A DNA stretch of 64,000 bases from Cinnamomum chago (taxonomy: Eukaryota > Streptophyta > Magnoliopsida > Laurales > Lauraceae), in the NCBI GenBank assembly GCA_038049695.1, contig CP142453.1, positions 19,782,001 through 19,846,000 of the forward strand, written 5' to 3'. How positions within the stretch are numbered: the stretch's first letter is position 1; every line of letters starts with the position of its first letter. Positions 48,498 to 64,000 of this stretch are shown here, one piece after another. The notes below the pieces were generated by a model that made no database searches, was not told where the DNA came from, and saw nothing but the letters and a program-made list of their open reading frames with translations. The position numbers were made by a program, and so were the translations under genes.

Positions 48498-49164
48498 TGT
48501 TGGAAAAATTCCATCATGTGGGGCCACACATGTAACTATTAAATGTGTTATGCTATCTTTGGTTAAGCTTAGATTAAAGTGATCTAATTAAGAATTAAAG
48601 TTCTAAGGCTTAAGGGTATAATTGTCATGAGATTAATATGTAGATACCAGAATGTTATTTCTAATTTGATGAGGGGCCAAATTAGAAATAGCAAACCTAT
48701 GATATCTTATATATATTAGGGTTATAACCCCGAGGGGTAGCTCAGTTGGCCTAGGACTACGGTTTGCACCCGGAGGTTGTGGGTTCAAAACTGCTCTACC
48801 ACACTGGGCCACAGGGGAATTTTACCCGGCTTTCTCTCCTGGGCCCGTAGGGATTATTCTGGCCCAAAGGGCTGGGAACCCTACGTTATCAAAAAAAATA
48901 ATATATATATATATATCTATATATATATTAGGGTTATGGTCCTCAATTCATATAGTGAATACCTATTCTCTCTGACATCCCATCATCAGAAGAATCAAGA
49001 GGGTTTCTCTGGAAAGCCATATTGGATTGGAAGATCAACAACCTAAGAACAACTTCATTCAATGGATCCAGGTATGTTTTTCCGCTTTACATCTCTCAGT
49101 GATTTGACATGGAGGATCTTAGTTGATCAAAGTTTTTCCAGATCTAGATTCTTGTTTCTCAACA
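48498..49164 (+). repeat. copia 3' LTR (carries a SINE)
   Basis: It starts TGTTGGAAAAATTCC and ends TTTCTCAACA. It is 667 bases against 454 in the 5' copy; the excess is the SINE and its target duplication. Confidence 0.92.
48726..48920 (+). mobile_element. tRNA-derived SINE, 17 bp TSD
   Basis: 195 bases sit between two copies of a 17-base duplication, ATATATATTAGGGTTAT (48709-48725 and 48921-48937). The head carries an RNA polymerase III A box, TAGCTCAGTTGG (48738-48749), and B box, GTTCAAAAC (48783-48791), about 34 bases apart. The tail is A-rich, then TA repeats. The 5' LTR of the same element lacks it. Confidence 0.92.
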
Positions 49165-51969
49165 TCATATATGTTTATATATTCCTTTCGGTTGAGGAAC
49201 AAAAAGATTATTTCATGGCTATTAGCAAACCTCCACCTTTAATACTTTAACTTTAGTTCCTTCTATAGAAACATTGCTTAGAACTTATAGAAATTTGATA
49301 TTGATATAGAGCACAGAAGGACCCTAGGCTTTAGGAGCTTTTGTTTTCAAGAATGGATAACTGGGGAGCCAGTGAGTACCACTACAATTTATAGACAAAA
49401 GAGTGCCAATAACCTGAGAAATTCTCAAGTTTGATGGTTTTATATAATCCCTTGGAGCCCATTTATTTGCAAGGAATTGAATTTTTTAAAAGTTCTATGA
49501 AAAGTATTTCTATGGAAGTTGCTAAAATTAAAAATTATAGTATCCTCACATGACTATCAAATAATCTACCCTTTTAAAGTTTGCTGAAAATATTTTCATC
49601 AATCCGGCTACAGACATTTAAAGCTGAGAAATAGTATTTGCCAAATAATCTATCTGTAAAAAAAAAAGGGTCTGTATCTAAATTTCCATAATTCTTAGCA
49701 CAACGCCAAGGGGTGGCATTTCTCTCTCTCTCTCTCTCTCTCATATTTATTACTGACAAGGCCATGGGGTGGCATTGCATGGGCTCATACTTTGACGGTA
49801 GTATGTAAGACCACCTTAGATCCTCAACCGACATGGACGAAGTGAATTATACAGAGGAATATTGACCTGGAATATTCCCCTGCTGGCTTATTTTTTTCCC
49901 CTGGGAATGAACCTCGCTGCCGGGTTGTTTTTTTTTTTTTTTTTGTGAAGGGCTTTGAGTGAGAAATTCCCAAGTTGGAGAATTGGCTAATTGAGTCCCT
50001 ATCTCTCTCTCTCTCTCTATTGTGGTCCAACTATTAAAATCCGAATCATTCAAAATAGATATCATACAAATATAGTGGATATCCTCAAATATAATATTAG
50101 TTCGTCTGAGTTTGTTTGTTTGTTCTGCGGACGGGCCAACTTTTCTATGAAAAATATGATGATGGATATACATAAATTATATTAATTATTTCTTTATTGA
50201 ATAGTCAATACATGGATGGAATATACTCAAACTGATGTAAAATCCGAGAATGAACCTTATATTTGGAGAGAGTTTATTATGAATGGTTAGGATTTCAATA
50301 GGTGGGACCTACTATAGAGTTCCGGTGCTCTAGCCTGAGATTTCTCCCCAATGCAATAAAGCTTTAAAGGATCTAGGTTCATTTAAAATTCCAGTAGCTA
50401 GAAATGAAAGCCCTCACCCTTACTGGGATGCCTCTTAATTTAATTCTAATAAGAGTTCGGTCCACTTTAAGATTGAGTTAATTATGAAAAAGTGATCTAT
50501 TAAATAACTAAGATTGTGTCCGTCATGTTATTAATCATGTATTCAATCATATGGTGGGGTCAACTCCCATCGAAGTAAATTTTAGGGATGTCCCTCGAAC
50601 AGTGAGGGCTTTCATTTTGAATGGCTCGTATTTTTAGTAAGGTAGGCCCCATCCCTCTTAACTCATAATATCTCTACCAAGTCAGAGGAATCTAGATTCC
50701 TCCTGTCCCTGTCGTGTTTGGCAGTCCCTTGTGGGTTAAGGAAACGAATCCAAGTAATCTATGGTTCAATGTAAACCTTCCGTATCCAATTGTCAACCTA
50801 TAGTTCCATTTGTACTGAATTTTTTTTTTAATTTGTGCTGATTTTTTATGAAAGCTTTGCCCATATGATCATCAAAAAGAATTGAATGAGTATGTAATTA
50901 TTTACAAAAATATCCTTACTTTATTCTAAGTGGCAACAGACTCTCGAATGAACATGAAGTTTGATCACATATTTTGAAACTTTCATCAATAAACAGTGGG
51001 CCCTACATGGATTGGGTCAATCTAACCAATTATAAGTATGGGTTTTAATTGTCATTATGATTTGATTGGATTTGATGTCATGAACCCATATTAATAAAAA
51101 TTGATTTATTACTCCAACCATCACACAAACATACAATTGTATTGTAATTAAGTTGAGAAAAAAAAAAGAAAATAACTATTAGCGAGTTGTAATTAAGTTG
51201 ATAACAAAAAAAAAAAAAAAAAAAAAAGAACCAGATTAGGTGGCCAGTGGACCAAAAACATTATTTTAAGTGACCGTGCACCCGATCAGTCATTTTACCT
51301 GGTGTACTTTTATAAATAAACAGATTCAAAATTTTTAAATAACTAATTTGTTTTTTTTTTTTTTTTGTAAAATCTTTTTTTTTTCTGCAAAACATTGTCA
51401 TTGGACATATAAACCATTTATTGCCACACACATACATTAATAACATGCACATGCACATGCACATATCCATATATAAAAAAATAAAATACTATCATATCCA
51501 ACTGGTGTCTAACAATTTAGCCATAAACAATTTAGTTTGATACAATGGACTATTTTTTTTTATTCATTGTTTATGCATAAGACTATTGTATTCGTTGTTC
51601 TATGTCATAAACAAGCATAAAAAGGCAATAATCCATCATTTTATAGTAACACAATAAGAAACTTATAAATCTCATAATCATCCAAATCTTCCAAACATGT
51701 AGTCACATATAGATATAGTGCCACAACAATAAAACATGGATAAAAACATATCTCTATTCCAAGAAAAAAAAAAAAAGGCTCAAGGCAAGGAAGATGTCAT
51801 CGGTTGCTGATTACAAGAACATCAACTGTGATACAGTTACTCAAGCTAAATAATAAATGTTATTGATAAAGAAATGGAGAAATTACAAGCCTAACTACAG
51901 CAGAAGTCCCATCCCAAGAGGAAGTAATCAAACTACTAAACTTCAGAAATAAATTTCTGACTACTGAAC

Positions 51970-58497
<6,528 letters not shown>

Positions 58498-58548
58498 TTT
58501 GGCACAGACCAGCTACTACTCACTGTCACCATGAGATGGTGAAGTGAG

Positions 58549-58555
58549 ATTTATA
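58549..58555 (-). promoter_or_regulatory. Probable TATA box of the subtilase gene
   Basis: TATAAAT on the minus strand lies about 52 bases upstream of the ATG at 58497, which would leave a short leader of about 20-25 bases. Confidence 0.5.
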
Positions 58556-60255
58556 AGGCAGAACTCCAACGGTTTATAGGATTTCCTTAGATTTTTTCTA
58601 ACCATAGAATATTTGTACAGCTTTATGTTAGCCAACCCAAGTGAGTGTTGGCCATTACAGTAGGCTTCTGGTTCTGTGTGTTGGGTTTATCTTTGCTGCA
58701 AAATAGCTAACAGATTGCTGGAAACCAAATAAGCGGGGTGTAGTTGTGGTGGGCACAGCAGTAATAGTATGCTGACAGTGTACTTGGTGGTTACAGTAGT
58801 AGGAGTTTGAACAGAGGATAGAAAACTTGTAGGTGGTGCCAACTGTTTTCTTATAGTAAACGAGTTGATGGGTTAGCTGTTTGTAACAGATTGGACTCAC
58901 AGAAAATTGCTTGGTGGAAATGTTTTCTGAACCGTTGATTGATTAGGTAATGAACTCATCTTCATTTCCTTTGGTCGGATATCCAAATTTGACATTCATC
59001 CAACCATTACTCACCGTTGATATGAAAAAATGCCGCTCTTTAAAACCATGAAATTCTTGGGCTCTTTAAAACTATTTTTCAGGCCACCTGGCTCAGGCAT
59101 AATCAAAAGGCCACATAAACTACCACTTTTGAATTTCCACAAGCCAAATTTGACATCAATGAACCATTACTCACCATTCAATTAAAAAAAAAAAAATGAG
59201 ATTGTTTAAAACCAATAAAATTGATTACTGAGGATCATCGATCAAGGGGTTAGAATATGATCTAATAGGTTGATATTTTTGCGTGCCCCTAGGTATCATT
59301 TAGATCTTTCTATCCCCCATCTCCTCTTTGATTTGTATAGCCCCATATGGGCCTCACAACAGAGTACACACCATAATAAAACTCTAAATATAAAATTAAA
59401 GGTTTATTTAGACATAAAAAGATCACAGACACTTGCTTGTGGAGCCACCTTGGGTCATGCCAATCATGGGTTGGGGGGCTTAAAAGATCCAAACATGGCC
59501 TATAGGTATATGAAGTATCCATCGCATTGGACCATCATAATCCCTTGATCTATGACCTTAAGGGTCTGTTTGGGAAGGGGGGGGGGGGGGGGGGGAATGG
59601 GGGGAGGGAAAAAAGGGGGGAAAGTGATTTTGGGGGGTGTTTGGGAAGGGGGAAATGGAGGGAAAAAGTTGCCTTTTTGCCTAAAAAATGGAGGGAAAAA
59701 GTTAAATAGTTTTAGAAGGCATAATATTTTGGATTTCAGTTCAATGGTGAGTAATAGTTAGATGATTGTGTAATGAGAGAGAGGGCTTGTGGCAATTTAG
59801 AGGCATAGTCAATGTGGGGGGAGTGAATATTATAGGTGGCCCAGAAAATAGAGAGGACTGAATCGAAGAACTATTGACGTGGTTTCCATACAAATATATC
59901 TGTGTCTCTAGCATAATGCCTATGTAATGCACCGGTTAAATTTCATGCAATTTGAATAATAATTTAAACAAAACATAATTGATTGAATGATAAACTCATT
60001 TCGATAATCATTAGAAAATTATTTATATTATAACGTAATTAATTAAGAATAAATCCATATATAATACTTCAACGATTTGTGTGCGAGAGTGTCTGCATTG
60101 TGTTCGCATAAAGCCCATGCGATGCATGGATTAAGTCTCATGCAAACTTAATAATAAATTTAATCGAAGCGAAGCTGGTTTAAACTGTGACTCACTTGAG
60201 AGCTCAAGGAGACTTGTTTAGCCATTCAAGCCAAGCTCAAGCTGGGCTAACATTG
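58556..60255. other. Intergenic region upstream of the subtilase
   Basis: No gene was recognised. A 19-base G run and further G clusters lie at 59577-59660 beside two GTTTGGGAAGGGGG copies, probably a fragment of a TIR element. The rest is AT-rich. Confidence 0.6.
59577..59660 (+). repeat. G-run cluster
   Basis: A 19-base G homopolymer is followed by at least five runs of three to six G. It is a potential G-quadruplex and also a likely assembly-error spot. Confidence 0.7.
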
Positions 60256-62850
60256 TGTAATATCCTGTATTATATGGGCCCAGATTAGTCTGGCCCAGGT
60301 TGTTTCCTTATTATGGTATTAGTAGAAGTACTTATTATGGAGAATTAGAAATTGGAAAGTGTCCCACGTTTTGTTTTGGGATTGGAGTTGTATAACAACT
60401 CTAATAAAGGAGATAAGGGAAAGATTGGAATTAGGAAGTTTTGCTACTCTCCTAGTAGGACCCCCTGTTGTTTACTTATAGTATTGATGCCTCACGTTTA
60501 TGGTAACTCGAAAAGGGAAAGAGTTGTGAAACAACTCTAAGTGAACTAGGAGAAGAGGACTACGACTCTAATTCCTTTTAGTCTACATATACAACCATCG
60601 GCCAGTAGAGTGTTATTCAATTATTCCCTGTTGTTTGGAGAGCAATTCTGAGAGAGAGAACTTGATCTCTGGGATCCAGGGGAAGAAGAAGGAGAGGAAA
60701 GTCACTGACGGATGTCCTATTCGCGCCCTCACATTGCAAAAGCAACGATCGCATATCAAAGGTGAGTGGATCTTCCTAATTGATTGGGTGATTAATCAAG
60801 ATGATTGATAATGGAATGTGATTCAAATATTCTTTATTGTTAGGTATGCAATGATTTTTAAAACCATCACATAAGCATAACAGATATGTTTTGAGGCAAG
60901 GAATCAGGTTTGAATGGTGATTTGAATGTTACAGTTTGATAGGGAGTGTAAATCATTGAATATATGTCAAACAGGCACAAATCTGTAAAAAAAAAAAGAG
61001 TTATCGTCAATGGTAGAATGTGAATGTTGTGAGTTGCGGGACCCCATGGCGCACCTGATCACAGATAAGGACCAGAGATCCGGTAGAGCACTGCTGGTCG
61101 ACCATGGAGGTGTTGGTCTTACAAAGATTGGGTCTTGGTTGGGCCACCATCCAGTTGAGCTTCAAGGTTCTGACGTGAAATTGAAGAAAACAGGGTTGTA
61201 TGTCGTCAAGGGCAGTGGGACCCATCAGTGGGTCTGATTGGAAATCAGAACCCCACATCTTGAAGTGGACCCCTGGGCAACCATAGGGTAGTGGGGCATC
61301 TGGGGTTGTGATTGGTGGGACCCACTGGGCAATAGATTCAATACAGTCAGGCGTGACTGTGTGCAGAAAAAACAATGAATCACGTTTTGGACTTGTGGAC
61401 CCCAGGACATGATCTGATGATGGATCAGATCCAATGGGCTGATAGCTGAGTAGTGGTCGACCATCACCTAGGTGGCTGATCTTGATTTAGTTAAGTGGGA
61501 CTCACTAGATACCAAATTTGGAGTATTACAAGTGTGAAACAGGCGTGAAACAGACGGTTGGTCGACAATAGTAGTGGGACCCACTAACTAAATCAATCAT
61601 GGATTAGGACCCCACATCTTGAAGTAGACTCAGAGACGATTCCAATGGTGGTGGTCCCATGTGGCCTGGTCTCCATCTGACCAGTTATCCAGGAACTTCA
61701 ATTTTGTTAACCATAAGGGTTATTTATCAATTTATCGAGACTGCAGGCCCAGTAATGATACAGGATGATTAATCAGAACCATGGGACTTAATGTAGGGCA
61801 CTGGGTGACCATATAAATTAGGTTTGATCATATATCATTCAAGTGGGGCCCATTGTTCCATATATGTATATTACACAGGCGTTTTTATCAGAGTCTGGGA
61901 AGAGGCAGAGCTTTAAATAAGACCTGGACTTTATAATAAAATTACATAAATAGTCATGAGGCCTATCAGAATCTAGAATATGTGTATTATGAGTAATTAT
62001 ATGAATTAATTAGGCCATGATTAATTATACGGATCGTGATTAAGTTACTGTGATCAATTAATTGTAATTAATTCTTAATGTGATGTTTTAAAAGTGTGGG
62101 CCAACCATTCACCAATCAATACCAATTATGAATTGGAGTGGGGCAATAACCAGTGAATTTAGTAAGGGTTGGATCCACACTGTTGATTATAAAATGAGGA
62201 AAAATTGTTAATAATATTGGGTTGTGGTCATTATGAGATGGTGAGGTCCCAGACGTGGGATGTTGGACTTAGTGTCCGAGCCGTTATAGCGGCTGGTCCA
62301 TAGGGGACGTGTCCGATGAGACAGGGTCATAGTGACTGGTATACATGTATACAATAGGCCTTTGAGGCGTGGTAAGGTGCATGGGCACGGATATATATAT
62401 ATATATATGGATGTATTTTTATGGCATTTGATATATTGTTTCAAATATGTTAAACCATGTAATATTATGTTTTATGCTGCTTATGTAATTAGGAATATTC
62501 ATTCACCAGTAATACTGATGTTGTGTTGCCCCTTCAGGTAACCTTACTGCGGGTGGGATAAATCAGGATGACGCTCAGCACGTAGATTTATATTCATATG
62601 AGTGACAGAAGAATTAGCTTTTGTTTAGCAATTGATTTAATGATTAGTATATTATTATTTGAGTTAGAACATATCGATTTGGATTATTCATAGATTTTTT
62701 ATATTATTTGACTTTATTTAAATTAATTGGAATTATAGTTGAATTATATGCCAAATCTCTTATGCGAATAATTTGATAAATGAATGGTAAACATTGCCAA
62801 GTTATCACGATCCGAATATCCGACAGGGCTCCGGAATTTGGGTCGTGACA
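60256..62850 (+). mobile_element. Solo LTR, 2.6 kb, TSD CATTG
   Basis: It starts TGTAATATCCTG and ends TTTGGGTCGTGACA. CATTG flanks it exactly at 60251-60255 and 62851-62855. No primer site, polypurine tract or internal domain lies inside, so it is a single LTR left by recombination, of the gypsy type judging by the GGGTCGTGACA end. The short open frames within it are not recognisable. Confidence 0.82.
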
Positions 62851-62855
62851 CATTG

Positions 62856-63055
62856 ACTCCTTTTGCTTCATCTATAAATCATATAAGTTATTACACTGCA
62901 CACTATTTAACAGTTTAAATTTTTTTTATTACACCACACATTTACATTTACTCAAGCTAAATAACTAAATATATTATTGATAAAGAAATGTAGAACTCAC
63001 AAGCAAAACTGTAGTAGAAGTTCATCCCTAAAGGAAGTGGTCAAACTACTTGGAA
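62856..63055. other. Spacer 3' of the second subtilase
   Basis: It resembles the 3' flank of the intact subtilase (ACTCAAGCTAAATAA and TTATTGATAAAGAAATG occur near 62953 and near 51840), so these flanks are also duplicated. Confidence 0.6.
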
Positions 63056-64000
63056 TTAAATTGTTGTGGTGTACACAATTATAGGGCTTCTCACACTATG
63101 GACACCATCAGACCAAACCAATGAAGTAGATACAACTGAATTGAATGGCAATCCTTTCCCAGCAACAGTCACCACAAATGAGAGTTCCTGATTCAACGAC
63201 TTGAATGATAGAACACTTGGTACAACTTTGATTTTGATCTGAGGATGTGGTGCAACCTTAGCTTTGTATGTGGATGTGGCTGAGCCAACATTGGTGACCC
63301 GTCTTGCGAACTTGACGCTGAAACGCTCGTCGGCTTGGACCATAAACGTCATGGATGGGTAGTTTAGATCCTTGGCGGTTTTTTTTGAAGCTTTGGGACA
63401 TTTGAAGTTATCACCTGAAATGAGTTTAATTTCTTTGGCGCTATAACCTTCATTGCATAGAAATTGTAAGTAGTCGTCTCTCTGAGTGTCATAAACTAGG
63501 CCAGGATTTAGAGCCTTGAATGGGTCAATCTCGCCAGCACCATATGCGAATTCGGCATCTGGATTTTCTTTTTTCTTCGTGCTAGCAGCTGAATGAAGAA
63601 ATATTTTGTTTGGTTAGCATGATTGGTCACTAGTCATACATACATACATATATACATATATTCTTTTCTTACTATATTATGCTATATCTGTCATATCAAT
63701 TTGGATTAAAACTTAAAAAGACCCAACATTTGAGAGATTCAAAGATTTCAAAATCCTACCAAATCTTGCAAGGAGGAAATATATATATACCAGTAGTCAT
63801 TAGAGCAGACTTAATGGAAGCAGGCGACCACTTTTTATGAAATGACTTAACATATGCAGCTGCACCTGAAACATGCGGGCATGACATGGAAGTCCCTGAT
63901 AGTATGTTGTAATTAACATGTCTTTTGTCCGTTTCAACCCCTGTCAACTCGACCACGGGAGAAAATGCAGCTAATATGTCCATCCCTGGTGCGGCTATAT
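63056..64000 (-). CDS. Second subtilisin-like protease, last two exons (gene runs off the right edge)
   Basis: The last exon, 63588-63056 (533 bases), is exactly as long as exon 10 of the neighbouring subtilase and codes for [20 protein letters not shown] and the Fn3-like domain, ending [10 protein letters not shown]. The preceding exon runs from 63791 to beyond 64000 and codes for [17 protein letters not shown] and the catalytic-Ser segment [20 protein letters not shown]. The split codon at the intron is in the same phase as in the neighbour. No stops were seen in the 247 complete codons visible. It is a tandem paralogue of the 51970-58497 gene. The first exons and the Asp and His residues lie outside the window. 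Confidence 0.92.

Larger units (their letters stand above)
28548..49164 (+). mobile_element. Ty1/copia LTR retrotransposon with nested insertions, TSD TCATA
   Basis: The 5' LTR is 28548-29001, followed by a primer-binding site at 29004-29015. Gag, protease and integrase lie at about 29,960-32,267, reverse transcriptase and RNase H at 46,392-48,067, and the 3' LTR at 48498-49164. TCATA flanks the element (28543-28547 and 49165-49169), and the uninterrupted site is preserved in the other duplicate near 52565. Excluding the inserts 32268-46391, the element is about 6.5 kb, the usual size for copia. The LTRs differ at roughly 4-5% of positions by eye. Confidence 0.93.

Noticed and set aside
48735..48795. 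A tRNA gene
   Set aside because: A and B boxes are present, but the sequence cannot fold as a full cloverleaf. It has a long non-tRNA body, an A-rich tail and a 17 bp target duplication, so it is a SINE head.
59527..59761. Gly-rich protein frames
   Set aside because: They come from the G homopolymer and G clusters in a probable transposon fragment.

Overview
This is eukaryotic nuclear DNA from a flowering plant. The genes are interrupted by GT-AG introns, many of them packed with repeats. The protein families (a USP/kinase/U-box ubiquitin ligase and cucumisin-type subtilases) and the transposable elements (Ty1/copia, Athila-type Ty3/gypsy, tRNA-derived SINE, TIR elements) are typical of angiosperms. 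I cannot name the species. The long, transposon-filled introns suit a repeat-rich genome.

Layout. (1) 1-21,929, minus strand: the 5' seven exons (548 codons) of a kinase-type plant U-box (PUB) gene. Its last exons lie off the left edge. Introns 1-5 hold solo LTRs, a decayed copia element carrying a nested 2.4 kb LTR element, MITE-like elements and minisatellites; intron 5 is almost wholly one large imperfect inverted repeat. (2) 21,930-24,950: upstream region with a 0.9 kb TIR element. (3) 24,951-28,547 and 49,207-52,606: two copies of a ~3.5 kb tandem duplication carrying the last exon of a subtilase. The left copy is an orphan exon. (4) 28,548-49,164: a Ty1/copia element with TSD TCATA inserted in the left copy. 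Its pol is interrupted by a truncated minus-strand LTR and a 12.4 kb Athila-type element. A SINE sits in the copia 3' LTR. (5) 51,970-58,497, minus strand: an apparently intact ten-exon subtilase (733 aa). (6) 60,256-62,850: a 2.6 kb solo LTR with TSD CATTG. (7) 63,056-64,000, minus strand: the 3' end of a second subtilase, running off the right edge.

How it fits together. The functional content appears to be one PUB ubiquitin-ligase gene and a small tandem array of secreted serine proteases; most of the rest is repeat-derived. The transposons can be ordered: tandem duplication, then copia, then the minus-strand LTR, then Athila (LTRs about 0.5% different), then a deletion at the Athila/copia junction. 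The SINE came after the copia. I found no CRISPR, operon or other bacterial feature. The most interesting structures are the hairpin-forming intron 5, a possible host-gene first exon inside a small LTR element, the uneven divergence between the duplicated subtilase segments, and an Athila element with young LTRs but a multiply broken reading frame.
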